From Butyrivibrio sp. AE3004 (GTDB taxonomy: Bacteria; Bacillota; Clostridia; Lachnospirales; Lachnospiraceae): a stretch of 64,000 nt of DNA. The stretch covers positions 1,054,001 through 1,118,000 of the forward strand of contig NZ_JNLQ01000002.1 of NCBI RefSeq assembly GCF_000703165.1, given 5' to 3'. The notes beneath the pieces are model-generated. The model saw nothing but the letters and a program-made list of their open reading frames with translations. It was not told where the DNA came from and searched no databases. The position numbers and the translations under genes were made by a program. Below are positions 52,075-61,720 of this stretch, piece by piece (within the stretch, counting starts at the first letter, position 1; every line of letters starts with the position of its first letter).

Positions 52075-52644
52075 ATGGAAAAAGGAAACAAATCAAGAAA
52101 TGTATCTGTAATTAAGGATGCAGATGGAAACAGCATTGTCATGATAAATGACATTATCTTTAAGGGTAAGCGAAGCCTGAACTGGGAAGATGTCGAACAG
52201 TATCTTAAAGATTATGTGGGAGAGTTTTACTCAATAGCAGAGGATGGAGAAATCATATATATTGGGACAACTCTTCCAGGGGAATATGCCGGATCTGTTT
52301 ATACCAAGAAGCTGAAAGGTGCGGTTGCTAAAGCTAAGGCAAATGCTGCACAGGGAATACCGGAAATGATTGAAATAGCTACGAATGGGGTGTTCGAAGA
52401 AAACAGGAAGAAAAAGCATGGCCGTGATGCTAAGAATGGATGGTATAGGTATGACACTCGTTTTGGATTACCAATCTATGGTGAAGATGATGAAATCACA
52501 GGATACAATATTTTTCACGCCAGACTATTGATAAGACATGCAGGCAGTGGGAAGAAATATCTATATGATGTTATGGAAATAAAAAAAGAAACGAGCAAGT
52601 CCTGTCAGGCCGAAGCCCTACCCGGTGAAAAACCCATTTCTTAA
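52075..52644 (+). CDS. conserved mobile-element protein of unknown function
   Basis: 189 aa from ATG 52075 (site GTGAGGAG). It has an N-terminal domain (VMINDIIFKGKRSLNWEDVE, YSIAEDGEIIYIGTTLPGEY) and a second part with conserved-looking polar residues (NAAQGIPEMIEIATNGVFEE, KKKHGRDAKNGWYRYDTRFG, HARLLIRHAGSGKKYLYDV). The latter recalls polyvalent-protein nuclease-like domains carried by phages and elements, but I cannot name a family with certainty. It may be a toxin, nuclease or anti-defence factor. Confidence 0.65.
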   Translation: MEKGNKSRNVSVIKDADGNSIVMINDIIFKGKRSLNWEDVEQYLKDYVGEFYSIAEDGEIIYIGTTLPGEYAGSVYTKKLKGAVAKAKANAAQGIPEMIEIATNGVFEENRKKKHGRDAKNGWYRYDTRFGLPIYGEDDEITGYNIFHARLLIRHAGSGKKYLYDVMEIKKETSKSCQAEALPGEKPIS

Positions 52645-52705
52645 TCCTTATCTTAAATAGGTTTGTTACAGTTGTCAACAGAAAAATGGAGGGAGATGAC
52701 AATTT

Positions 52706-54409
52706 ATGACAAAGACTAAGAAAACTAAGTGTTACATATATACAAGAGTATCCACCGCTATTCAGGTTGATGGATACTCTCTGGAAGCTCAGAAAGAAAA
52801 AATCAGAAAGTATGCGGAATACCAGGATATGGAAATTGCAGGCGAGTATTCTGATGAAGGATTCTCCGGCAAGAACATAAAGGGCAGGCATGAATTTCAG
52901 AGAATGCTTAATGATATCGAAGATTGCAAGGACGGGGTAAAATACGTCCTTGTTTTCAAGTTGTCGAGATTTGGAAGAAATGCTGCGGATATTCTTAATT
53001 CATTGCAGCTTATGCAGGACTTTGGTGTAAACCTTATCTGTGTAGAAGATAGCATCGACAGCTCGAAGGAGGCCGGAAAGCTTCTTATATCAATCCTTGC
53101 TGCTGTAGCTGAGATGGAGCGTGAGAATATAAGAGTTCAGACAATGGCAGGTCGTGAGCAGAAGGCTCGTGAAGGCAAATGGAACGGAGGTTTTGCCCCT
53201 TATGGCTACAAGCTTGTTGAAGGCGGGCTTGAGATAGCAGATGATGAGGTGGAGATCATTAAGCTGATCTATGATCGTTATATTCACACTAATTCCGGTA
53301 TCAATGGTGTGGCAAGCTATCTTAACATTCATGGATACACGAAGAAACTTCGTCAGAACAACACCATATCAGGCTTTTCATCCAGTTTTGTAAAGGATGT
53401 TTTGGATAATCCGGTTTATATGGGGAAAATTGCATATGGAAGACGCAAGACAGAGAAGAAGATAGGCACACGTAACGAGATGCATGTGGTGGAGCAGTCA
53501 GAGTTCCCTATCTACGAGGGTGCTCACGAAGCCATTATTTCTGAAGAGGACTGGAATCTTGCTCAGGCTAAGAGAAAGGAAAATGCATATGTACGGCAGA
53601 AGGTTCATGACATTGATCATGCTCACATCCTATCAGGTATATTGAAATGCCCGTGTTGTGGCAAAAGCCTCTATGGAAATATAGCCAAGGCTCATAGCAA
53701 GGATAACAAGACCAGGTATTATTACTATTGTAAGAATACTCTTGGTGCAACAGGACACAAGTGTACTTTCAGGCTGAACATTGAGCAGAATGAAATGAAT
53801 AATCTAGTCGCATCCATCATATCAGCAATGGTAAAGGATGATCAATTCAAGAGTGCTATCAAGGAAAAGATTGGAAATGCTGTGGATACAGAGGAACTTG
53901 AGAATGAGAAAGATGTTCTCAGGGGGCAGCTTAAGCAGGCTGTTGGCACAAAGAATCGACTGGCAAAGCAGATGGATTGCCTCGATGTTGATGATCCGCA
54001 CTATGACAGGAAAGTTTCAGATCTGCAGAGCCGTTATGATGAGCAGTATGATATTATAGAGGATATAGAGAACCAGATTGATGAAGTACAGAAGCAGATA
54101 GACAGTATCGTGCAGGAAAATCTGTCTGGAACAAGTGTCTACAATCTCCTGCTTGCGTTCAATAAACTCTATAAGGACTTTACCGAAGCTGAGCAGAAGG
54201 AATTCATGAGAGCGTTCATTGACAGGATAGACATCTATCCGGAAAAGCCTGCTAAAGGCTGCTGGGTAAAGAATATAGTCTTCAATTTCCCCGTTCCGAT
54301 AAATGGTAGGAATGTTAGAGAATTGTCCTTGGAAAATGAAACAATACTCGAGACGGTATGCTTGTTGTCCAAACTAAATGATATAAAACAAGCAATAAAT
54401 GCGATGTAA
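52706..54409 (+). CDS. large serine recombinase (integrase)
   Basis: 567 aa. The resolvase domain has catalytic Ser16 in YIYTRVSTAIQ, with LVFKLSRFGRN and AVAEMERENIRVQTMAGREQKA. Then come a recombinase domain (NGGFAPYGYKLVEGGLEI, DNPVYMGKIAYGRRK), a zinc ribbon (CPCCGKSLYGN...CKNTLGATGHKC) and a coiled coil (about 400-480). It integrates and excises the element. RBS GGAGGGAG. Confidence 0.94.
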   Translation: MTKTKKTKCYIYTRVSTAIQVDGYSLEAQKEKIRKYAEYQDMEIAGEYSDEGFSGKNIKGRHEFQRMLNDIEDCKDGVKYVLVFKLSRFGRNAADILNSLQLMQDFGVNLICVEDSIDSSKEAGKLLISILAAVAEMERENIRVQTMAGREQKAREGKWNGGFAPYGYKLVEGGLEIADDEVEIIKLIYDRYIHTNSGINGVASYLNIHGYTKKLRQNNTISGFSSSFVKDVLDNPVYMGKIAYGRRKTEKKIGTRNEMHVVEQSEFPIYEGAHEAIISEEDWNLAQAKRKENAYVRQKVHDIDHAHILSGILKCPCCGKSLYGNIAKAHSKDNKTRYYYYCKNTLGATGHKCTFRLNIEQNEMNNLVASIISAMVKDDQFKSAIKEKIGNAVDTEELENEKDVLRGQLKQAVGTKNRLAKQMDCLDVDDPHYDRKVSDLQSRYDEQYDIIEDIENQIDEVQKQIDSIVQENLSGTSVYNLLLAFNKLYKDFTEAEQKEFMRAFIDRIDIYPEKPAKGCWVKNIVFNFPVPINGRNVRELSLENETILETVCLLSKLNDIKQAINAM

Positions 54410-54436
54410 TGCGAGTTATTGCTATGATATGATAAG

Positions 54437-54472
54437 GACATGTGTTTTCTTGATGGGAGCACATGTCTTTTA
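54437..54472 (+). terminator. intrinsic terminator after the recombinase
   Basis: GACATGTG/CACATGTC with a 15-nt loop, followed by TTTTAT. Confidence 0.7.
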
Positions 54473-54488
54473 TGTTGGAGGAATAGCA

Positions 54489-55103
54489 ATGATAATAGCA
54501 TTACTTACAATGGATGATTTTTCAACTGGGAATACGCCTTCAATAGTGGATTATCTGGAAGAAAAGAATATACCTGTAATCATGTTCGCGTGGGGACAGA
54601 ATGTTGAACGCAATCATGATGAGGCTTTATATGCGGTAAAAAAGGGAATTATTATCGGTAATCACAGCTATACGCATCCTCATTTTTCTGAGATTTCTTT
54701 TGATGAAGGAGTTAAAGAGATTGAAAAATGTGAGAGTGTACTGGATGAATTGTATAAAGAAGCCGGAGTCCGGAGAAAATACAAGCCGTTTCGATTTCCT
54801 TATGGAGATAAAGGTGGAGAAAATAAAGAAATTTTCCAAAATTATCTGGTTGAGCACAGCTTTGATAAAGTTGATGATACGAATATTCCTTATTCATGGT
54901 GGAAAGAAAATGGACTTGATAAGGATATAGATACATTTTGGACTTATGATTTTGCTGAATATAATATCAGACCTGACAGCTATCACATTTTGCTGCTTCA
55001 TTCTCATGATGAAACTGAGGAGATGGTGCCCGGATACTATAAGAAGATACTTGATGAATGTCTTGCTAAAGGCATTGAATTTGTGACTCCGGATTTTCTA
55101 TGA
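54489..55103 (+). CDS. polysaccharide deacetylase-family protein
   Basis: 204 aa from ATG 54489 (GGAGG). NodB-like layout: LTMDDFSTGNTPSIVDYLEE (motif 1; usual T-F-D-D is T-M-D-D), GNHSYTHPHFSEIS (motif 2, metal His-x3-His), RFPYGDKGGENK (motif 3) and ILLLHSHD (motif 5). It has no signal peptide, so it would act inside the cell or on an unusual substrate. Chitooligosaccharide- or peptidoglycan-type deacetylation is typical of the family. Confidence 0.85.
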   Translation: MIIALLTMDDFSTGNTPSIVDYLEEKNIPVIMFAWGQNVERNHDEALYAVKKGIIIGNHSYTHPHFSEISFDEGVKEIEKCESVLDELYKEAGVRRKYKPFRFPYGDKGGENKEIFQNYLVEHSFDKVDDTNIPYSWWKENGLDKDIDTFWTYDFAEYNIRPDSYHILLLHSHDETEEMVPGYYKKILDECLAKGIEFVTPDFL

Positions 55104-55625
55104 AATTGCCGATAAATATGCGTGTTATAAACTTCCTGAATTATGGCATTTGGAGGAATAAAAATGGGGAACTCAAATATTGAACTAAAGCGTATGCGGA
55201 ATATATGCTGAATGAAATACAGAACTGAAAGCAAACGTGATGAAAAGCATGATATTGAGGAGACTTTTATATGAAGAATGTTGATATTTTGGGGGCAAAT
55301 CGTTTTGAAACATACAGCAAAGTAAGAGACTGTTTACTTGATAGCACAGTTACAACAACCTCGCTGAAGACCGTTACCTCTACGCTTTTTGAAACTGCAC
55401 TCTCGGGCAGACATGCTTCGAATTAGGTTGGTTATTTTGCGGGCGATGTTCTAGTATATGAAATCTTTATGCTTTTTTTAGATTACCCTCAGTCTGGTTA
55501 TAGTAATATTGAAACATAGTAAGAAATTGAAAGAAAAGAGTATTTTGCGAGGCTATGACACAGAATAACAGATAATGGAACATTCTACAAAGCATAAAGA
55601 ATAGCAAATATGAGGGTTGAGTGAT
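55104..55625 (+). other. 522-bp region with only short reading frames
   Basis: Holds a 15-codon frame with a good site (GGAGG, ATG 55164) and the 51-codon frame described next; both look like gene remnants or small peptides. The rest is AT-rich with no hairpin followed by a T-run that I would call a terminator. Confidence 0.5.
55271..55426 (+). CDS. possible 51-aa small protein
   Basis: ATG 55271 preceded by TTGAGGAG. Reads MKNVDILGANRFETYSKVRD then CLLDSTVTTTSLKTVTSTLF and ETALSGRHASN. Thr/Ser-rich middle, one Cys; no signal peptide. No family recognised. Could be a true small gene, a peptide precursor or a leftover of a longer gene. Confidence 0.35.
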   Translation: MKNVDILGANRFETYSKVRDCLLDSTVTTTSLKTVTSTLFETALSGRHASN

Positions 55626-56894
55626 ATGAAAAAGATAACTGCCGGCGACATAATGCATGTTTACGGAGGCTTTGGACAGGAATCAGATTACAATGTAAGA
55701 CTGGTTATTAGATTAAAAGATGAGATTGACGGCAATATGCTGCAGGAAGCGGTAGCATCAGCTGCCGGACGTTATCCGTACCTTCTTCTAAAAATGAAGC
55801 GTAATGATAATGAAATCTATTACGAGGAGAACAATGAGCCTATAGCTGTCCTTAACACAAAGAAGAGAGTGACCCTTGGTGCAGAAGAAACGGGATATCA
55901 CATGTGGGCAGTCTGCTACTTTGAAGATAAGATATACCTCGATTTTTATCATGGACTTTGTGATGGGACAGGAATGTACATGGTTTTGTCCACGATACTC
56001 TATTATTACACCAAGCTGAGGTATGGGGATGTTGAAAGCGAGGGAATCAGGACTCTTGATGATGAGATTGAGCCCGAGGAGTATATTGATCCGCAGGATC
56101 TTTTGCCTGAGATTGATATAAGCAATATTCCTACCCCACAACTTGAGCCTGCTTTTTCATTGATTGAAGACGGAGGCCTTACGCCCTGCGAACAGAAGCT
56201 ATATGATGTTGTGATTCCCGAAAAGGACTTTTTAAAGTTTTCATCAGCCAATGATGCAAGTCCCGGAGTAATGGTGTCAATACTGATTGCACGCACGATT
56301 GATAAGCTTTTCCCTGAGAGAAATAAAGGAATAATGGGGTCCTATGTTATTAACGCCAGACCAATGCTGCATGCTCCAAAGACACATCATAACTGTGTGA
56401 GTACAGTTTTCTTTGATTATTCCGGTAAAATCAGGAAAATGCCCTTTGACAGACAGTGTACAGTATATCGAGGAAAAACTTTCATACAAAGTGAAGAGGA
56501 GAGGATACAGAAGGCGATGACCGTTGGTTCTTCCAGGAATAAGGCAATTGCCAAAGCAACTCCGCAAGTAGAGGCAAAGATGCAGACCTATGGAATGATG
56601 CTATCAAAAGGCAGAAAACTGTTTACGTGCATGGTAAGTTATGTCGGAAAATGGAAATATCCATCTGTTGGAAAATATATAAAGGAATTTTGGACACATG
56701 TACCAAACGCAAATGGATTTCTGGTTGAGATAGCGGCAGTAAATGGAAAGATTTTTATGACAATGCATCAAAACTTTGAGGAAGACATTTTGGTAAGGGC
56801 TTTTGAAAAAGAGCTAACAGAGAACGGAATAAGCTTTGAAACTACTGAAATGTTAAACGATGTGGCGCATATGGATCTACCTGAAAAGGTATAA
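55626..56894 (+). CDS. condensation/alcohol-acyltransferase-like protein
   Basis: 422 aa from ATG 55626; GAGGG is at the right distance, and the upstream TTG is too close. The catalytic motif is intact: FYHGLCDGTGMYM (HxxxDG), followed by the second half with SPGVMVSILIARTIDKLFPE and GSYVINARPMLHAPKTHHNC (bridge region). CoA- or carrier-dependent acyl transfer is expected. It is a paralog of the degenerate gene at 37728. Confidence 0.72.
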   Translation: MKKITAGDIMHVYGGFGQESDYNVRLVIRLKDEIDGNMLQEAVASAAGRYPYLLLKMKRNDNEIYYEENNEPIAVLNTKKRVTLGAEETGYHMWAVCYFEDKIYLDFYHGLCDGTGMYMVLSTILYYYTKLRYGDVESEGIRTLDDEIEPEEYIDPQDLLPEIDISNIPTPQLEPAFSLIEDGGLTPCEQKLYDVVIPEKDFLKFSSANDASPGVMVSILIARTIDKLFPERNKGIMGSYVINARPMLHAPKTHHNCVSTVFFDYSGKIRKMPFDRQCTVYRGKTFIQSEEERIQKAMTVGSSRNKAIAKATPQVEAKMQTYGMMLSKGRKLFTCMVSYVGKWKYPSVGKYIKEFWTHVPNANGFLVEIAAVNGKIFMTMHQNFEEDILVRAFEKELTENGISFETTEMLNDVAHMDLPEKV

Positions 56895-56967
56895 GAAATC
56901 CTGATGAATTTGACTTAAAAAAGTGCAATAAAGAGGGTATTTCTTTTTAAATCAGTGAACCGGTCCT

Positions 56968-57000
56968 CAAAAAGTTATACCAAAAAAATCTAACTTTTTG
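56968..57000 (+). promoter_or_regulatory. 10-bp hairpin in the leader of the methyltransferase-STAS gene
   Basis: CAAAAAGTTA/TAACTTTTTG with a 13-nt loop ends 35 bases before the start codon. The 3' arm ends in five T, so it may terminate or attenuate transcription into the operon. Confidence 0.5.
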
Positions 57001-57035
57001 TGGTTACCGCACAGACAAACTGGAGGTTAAAACAG

Positions 57036-58328
57036 ATGACAACTGACAAAGAACTATTTGAACGTGCTAACCCGGTTTCAAAGACAGCAGTAACAACACT
57101 GTCTCAGAGGGCAGCTGCAGGATATGAGAAGGCTGCAGAGATCCTTAAGAGACTTAATGTTGATATGGACTATTACAAAAACAGTGCCGTTACAGATGAG
57201 CGTATCAGAGACGTTGGGATACTCATACACGAGCTTAGGCATGTTGCGATGAACAGGACAATTGAAGAAAGTGGAATAAATACAATTTTTGATCTGCCGT
57301 GTGGTTATTCGCAGCGAGTTTTTGAAATGCTTGATCTCGGAAAGACCTATGTGGGTGGTGACCTTCCGGCGGTAATCGACAGTTTTTTACCCGTTGTAAA
57401 TGAGATGCTTACGGATGAGGAGAAAAAGAGGGCTTCCTTTAAGGTGGTTGATGTTACAAGCTATGAATCACTGGAAAAGGCTGTTGAACATATTGACGGA
57501 CCAATCTGCATAACTATGGAAGGTCTTACGCCGTATCTGAACAAGGAAGAAAAGAAAAGGCTGTTTGCCAACATGAAGCGGCTGCTCGCTGCAAAAGGCG
57601 GCTGCTGGCTTGCCGCAGATGCTGAGACAATGGCATATTATCGTGCCGGAATAGGAACCTTTGCAAAGACCAAAGAAGAAGGACAGCAGATGCTGAATGC
57701 GTTTTTGACAGCATTTAACAGTCAGTCCGACTCAGATATTATGGGAACTATTCTGGTTGAAAGAAAAGGCGAAAAAAGCTCATCCGATCTAAACGGCGGA
57801 TTTGATCTGAATGTAGTTGAAAAGGTATATAATTCGTACGGCCTAAATGTTGAGCGGATACCATATTATCGCGACGATATTGAACTGAAGATGTTCTCAA
57901 AGCTTACACCGGAGCAGATTGCCAGGCTTAAGACATTCATTAAGGATGTACACATTTGGAAGATTACTTCTAATCCTGATGTGTCATTTGATGATTCTAC
58001 GCAAAACTCGTATGAGGAAGGCGATTTTTCATCTACCTTCCGGAATGCGTCAGGCAAACTGCATATAAAGCTTAACGGACGGGTTGATTCATTAACGGCA
58101 CCTGCTTTCCTGAAGGCCTGGGAAGAGGAATTTGGTAATAATAAGGTTGATTCGGTGATAATAGACTGCGCAGACCTTCAGTATATATCCTCAGCAGGAC
58201 TAAGAGTTCTGCTCATAATAAAAAAGGCTCTTCCAGACAATGAGCTCATTCTTCATAATGTTGATGAGCCTATCATGGATATACTTGATACCACAGGTTT
58301 TTCAGACCTGTTTACAGTAGCAGACTGA
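57036..58328 (+). CDS. LCM-like methyltransferase fused to a STAS domain
   Basis: 430 aa from ATG 57036, after TGGAGG. The N-terminal 300 residues look like a leucine-carboxyl/O-methyltransferase (TIFDLPCGYSQRVFEML as SAM loop, TYVGGDLPAVIDSF, CITMEGLTPYLNKEEKKRLF). The C-terminal 90 are a STAS anti-sigma-antagonist domain (LHIKLNGRVDSLTAPAFLKA, VIIDCADLQYISSAGLRVLL; the Ser in ISSAG is the usual phosphorylation site). A PP2C phosphatase gene follows, the normal partner of STAS proteins, so this fusion may tie methyl transfer to a phospho-switch. Confidence 0.82.
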   Translation: MTTDKELFERANPVSKTAVTTLSQRAAAGYEKAAEILKRLNVDMDYYKNSAVTDERIRDVGILIHELRHVAMNRTIEESGINTIFDLPCGYSQRVFEMLDLGKTYVGGDLPAVIDSFLPVVNEMLTDEEKKRASFKVVDVTSYESLEKAVEHIDGPICITMEGLTPYLNKEEKKRLFANMKRLLAAKGGCWLAADAETMAYYRAGIGTFAKTKEEGQQMLNAFLTAFNSQSDSDIMGTILVERKGEKSSSDLNGGFDLNVVEKVYNSYGLNVERIPYYRDDIELKMFSKLTPEQIARLKTFIKDVHIWKITSNPDVSFDDSTQNSYEEGDFSSTFRNASGKLHIKLNGRVDSLTAPAFLKAWEEEFGNNKVDSVIIDCADLQYISSAGLRVLLIIKKALPDNELILHNVDEPIMDILDTTGFSDLFTVAD

Positions 58329-58444
58329 CAAGTACATCATCATAAGTCCGAAAGAGCATTAAATTATTAACAAAGCATCGTAATAATGTGAAGTAAATGA
58401 AAGAATGGGAAACTGTTTTTCACAAGAGTGAAGGAAGGAAAAAA

Positions 58445-60253
58445 ATGGATAAGAGTACCTCTTCAAACAGGAAAAAAAGTAGCCTTGTTAAATTATTCAT
58501 AGTGGTATTTGTGCTCTTTGCGTTGGGAACATTTTTGGTAAATGAGACTATGACCTATCTTGCTCAGACACAATCATACCATGAGGAGTGTGTGGCTGAT
58601 TTAAGAAGGCTTACCACACATCTGAGCAAGCTGATCCAGAATGAGGGGGACGAGTTTATCAATCTGAAAGCCTGGTACAAGGAGCATCCAGACATGGTGC
58701 AGGTCCCTGTCGATTTTAGGAGCGACCTTCCTGTAGCTCAGATGGCCTTCTATGATTATATTGCGGAAAAATATCCCGGGAAAAACTATGGAACAAACCT
58801 TTCATTTGACGAGCTTGATCTGGAAGGTCAAAGGCTGTATGTGAATTATTCCTTTGATTATTGGTTCACCATTTTCTTTGATGCTGTAGATGATTTTGAA
58901 TTAAGCTATGTGTATTTTATCTATCCTGAGAATGAACAGGAACTCAAGATGAACTACATGTTCGATCCAACTATGGAAACGACAACGACTGCGGATGGCA
59001 GGGAAATTTTAAAGCTGGGTGATGTCGTCTATGAGGATCCGGCAATTCATAAGTACATGTGGGAAGCCTGGAATACAGGCGTGACTCAGGATGGCTTTGA
59101 TTCGCTGGATAATAATTTCGGGCATGTCTATACCTATTGCGTTCCCCTTGTGATAAATGGAGAAAAGGTTGGACTTATCTGTTCTGAGATCAGTGTTGAA
59201 TATGTCAATTCCGAAATATGGTCCAACGTGGTAAAACAGGGTATTGTGACAGCTGTTGTTTTGATACTGTTTACTGTTGTTTTGTATATGCTTCTCAGTA
59301 AGGAAATTTTGGAGCGTATTATCAGGGTTGAACAGGGAATTAATGAGTATTCTGAGAAAAAAGATCCTGCTTTATCCGAGAGCATAATCAAACATGCCGG
59401 CAGGATGGATGAAATCGGTGTTCTTGCCACGAGCTTTGGAAGCATGATCACAGAGCTTGAAGAGCATATGATTAATCTTCAGAAGGTAACAGCGGAGAAG
59501 GAACGTATTGACGCGGATCTTAGTATAGCCAATAAAATCCAGGCTGATATGCTTCCTAAGATTTTCCCGGCATTTCCGGATAGGACCGATATCGATATCT
59601 ACGCTACCATGGATCCTGCGAAAGAGGTGGGTGGAGACTTCTACGATTTCTTTTTGATTGATGATACACATCTTGCGCTTGTTATAGCGGATGTATCAGG
59701 GAAAGGCGTTCCGGCAGCCCTTTTCATGGTAATTGCAAAGACACTTATTAAGAACCGTCTGCAGACCGGTGAAGCTCCGGCAGAAGCATTAGCGCATGTT
59801 AATAATCAGCTGTGCGAAGGAAATGACGCTGAGCTCTTTGTTACGGTATGGGCTGCGGTTATCGATCTTAAGACAGGAGATGCACTGGAAGTAAATGCAG
59901 GTCACGAGTATCCTGCAATCAGAAGGCGTGGTGGCTCTTACGAGCTTGTAAAGACAAAGCATTCACCTGCCGTGGCTACTATTGAAGGCCTTAAATTCAG
60001 ACAGACAGAGTTTCATATGAATCCGGGAGACAGTCTTTATGTTTATACGGATGGTGTTACAGAAGCCACCGATACTCAAAATGAACTGTTTGGCGAGCAG
60101 AGAGTTCTTGATGCACTTAACCGTAATCCGGATGCAGCTCCGAGAGATCTATTGCCGGCTATGAAGAAAGAAATCGACGATTTTGTAGGAGAGGCACCTC
60201 AGTTTGACGATATTACAATGCTTGGTTTCGTTTATTTCGGAGAGGGCAAATAA
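58445..60253 (+). CDS. membrane-bound PP2C (RsbU/SpoIIE-type) serine phosphatase
   Basis: 602 aa from ATG 58445 (GAAGGAAGG before it). One N-terminal membrane helix (about 15-35), an extracellular sensor of about 240 residues, a second helix (VVLILFTVVLYMLL), a HAMP-like linker, then the PP2C domain (DLSIANKIQADMLPKIFP, MDPAKEVGGDFYDFFLID, LVIADVSGKGVPAALFM, YTDGVTEATD, FDDITMLGF). Metal-binding Asp residues are all present. It should dephosphorylate the STAS protein encoded just upstream in response to an external signal. Confidence 0.9.
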   Translation: MDKSTSSNRKKSSLVKLFIVVFVLFALGTFLVNETMTYLAQTQSYHEECVADLRRLTTHLSKLIQNEGDEFINLKAWYKEHPDMVQVPVDFRSDLPVAQMAFYDYIAEKYPGKNYGTNLSFDELDLEGQRLYVNYSFDYWFTIFFDAVDDFELSYVYFIYPENEQELKMNYMFDPTMETTTTADGREILKLGDVVYEDPAIHKYMWEAWNTGVTQDGFDSLDNNFGHVYTYCVPLVINGEKVGLICSEISVEYVNSEIWSNVVKQGIVTAVVLILFTVVLYMLLSKEILERIIRVEQGINEYSEKKDPALSESIIKHAGRMDEIGVLATSFGSMITELEEHMINLQKVTAEKERIDADLSIANKIQADMLPKIFPAFPDRTDIDIYATMDPAKEVGGDFYDFFLIDDTHLALVIADVSGKGVPAALFMVIAKTLIKNRLQTGEAPAEALAHVNNQLCEGNDAELFVTVWAAVIDLKTGDALEVNAGHEYPAIRRRGGSYELVKTKHSPAVATIEGLKFRQTEFHMNPGDSLYVYTDGVTEATDTQNELFGEQRVLDALNRNPDAAPRDLLPAMKKEIDDFVGEAPQFDDITMLGFVYFGEGK

Positions 60254-61720
60254 ATGACCTATAACTATAGTGTGAGCAGGATGGCAGCCCTTTGCAGGCA
60301 GAGAAACGAAACCGTTATGGCAAGCTATGCCTATGGCGGGGTGAACTTGGACACATTTGTATTATTGCAGGCAAAGAAAGTGATACACAACAGGCAGGTT
60401 AGAGCGCTCATCGAGGCTGATGATTACGAAGAATCTGTCTTGTCACTGACAAAAGAGCTTCTTGGCGATGATGCGGCTAAAGAGATGAAGACATCTCTTG
60501 AAAAGAAAGTGATATGCAGTGCAGACCACCATGGTTCACTATACTGCTCGCAGTTTCTGCAGGGGGACATGCTTTTTGCTCTTTTGCTTGAAAAGCTTGG
60601 AGAAAAAAATCCGGCAGTGCCCATATTGGCAGCAGGTCAGGTGGAGCTTGAAAACTCTACCTATTCACGGGGAATCTGCGCTTACTCTTTGCGTGATAAT
60701 AAGCAGTTTATACCTATTTTTCCTGCAAAATACAGTGTTCAGCTGGCATCTCATGCTGAGCCTGTTTCACAGGAAATGGTGGAACGCTTTAAAAAGCGTC
60801 TTGGAGATGCTAAGGTTACGGAAATACAAAAACGAACATTAAACGAAATATGTACTGATATATATGAAAACGATGAAATAAGAAATGCAAAGGATTTTTC
60901 ATCTCAGACAACTTTGATAGGACAGAAACTGATACCCCGCCTATTTACAGACAAGGCTCCGATGTTTACATATCTGGAAATGGAGACGGTAGTACAACCT
61001 CTTTTGCTAAAAGAGCTGGAAGATGAATCATCGATTGTTTATAAGTTTCTTTATGACAGAAACATCAGAGAAAAGGTAGTACGGGAAAAGTTTGAAGACG
61101 GGTTATCTCTTGGAGACCTTCTTTTTAGAGCAGCGGATGAAAAAGGCAGAAAGATTATGCTAAGCCTTAATGAAGACGGTACTTTGACGGGAAGGGACTG
61201 GAGGAAGGAACCTGTTAGTTTTAGCACAAAGAAAGATGATCTTACTGCTCTTTTTAAAGAGAAGAAAGTGTTCCCCGGTGTGTTTACAGAGGCGCTCATT
61301 CTTTTCTTTGAGAGAGGTATAACCTGGATGGGCGGTATGTTTCAGGCTTCCTATCTTCCTAAGTGGCAGGAGATGCTTACCAGGGTTTTGGAAAAGTCTG
61401 AGCTTACGAAGGAAGCTGAAGTGATTTCAGCCTACGATTGCACGGGATATATATGCGGTCCCATGTTTTTGCTACACGGTGGAGATGATTTTGCTACAAC
61501 AACAGGACCTGTAGAGCTATGGGGGAATCCGATTTCTTTTGAAAGGGTAAGAGAGCTTTCAATGAAGACCGGACTTTGGGATGCTCATATGATCGGCCTT
61601 TCGGAAATGTATTTTGACCTGGTACTAAGGGATGAGAGAGAGTCTGAGTGGTACAGGAAAATTGCAGAGGAAGTTTTCAGGATTTATCCGGGTAATGTGG
61701 TGACTAATGAGAGAAGATAA
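60254..61720 (+). CDS. 488-aa protein of unknown function
   Basis: ATG directly after the phosphatase stop (GGAGAGGG upstream), overlapping the racemase-like gene by 14 bases. Soluble, no membrane helix. Notable stretches are CSADHHGSLYCSQFLQGDML near 95-115, AAGQVELENSTYSRGICAYS, and LYDRNIREKVVREKFEDGLS. The conserved-looking His-His-Gly and Asp residues could be catalytic, but I recognise no family. Position implies a joint pathway with the racemase-like enzyme. Confidence 0.7.
   Translation: MTYNYSVSRMAALCRQRNETVMASYAYGGVNLDTFVLLQAKKVIHNRQVRALIEADDYEESVLSLTKELLGDDAAKEMKTSLEKKVICSADHHGSLYCSQFLQGDMLFALLLEKLGEKNPAVPILAAGQVELENSTYSRGICAYSLRDNKQFIPIFPAKYSVQLASHAEPVSQEMVERFKKRLGDAKVTEIQKRTLNEICTDIYENDEIRNAKDFSSQTTLIGQKLIPRLFTDKAPMFTYLEMETVVQPLLLKELEDESSIVYKFLYDRNIREKVVREKFEDGLSLGDLLFRAADEKGRKIMLSLNEDGTLTGRDWRKEPVSFSTKKDDLTALFKEKKVFPGVFTEALILFFERGITWMGGMFQASYLPKWQEMLTRVLEKSELTKEAEVISAYDCTGYICGPMFLLHGGDDFATTTGPVELWGNPISFERVRELSMKTGLWDAHMIGLSEMYFDLVLRDERESEWYRKIAEEVFRIYPGNVVTNERR

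Larger units (their letters stand above)
47414..54472 (+). mobile_element. integrative mobilizable element (borders approximate)
   Basis: Contains ParM/ParR-like genes, an oriT, a DUF3847 gene, a MobA/L relaxase, an HTH repressor and a large serine recombinase, but no type IV secretion genes, so it is mobilizable rather than self-conjugative. Ends are not resolved: large serine recombinases use short cores and I could not find a convincing attL/attR pair. The right border is probably between the recombinase stop (54409) and 54489. Whether the STAND gene belongs to it is open. Confidence 0.75.

Noticed and set aside
47414..54489. attL/attR direct repeats of the serine-recombinase element
   Set aside because: No shared core longer than a few bases could be defended between the left spacer and the region after 54409.
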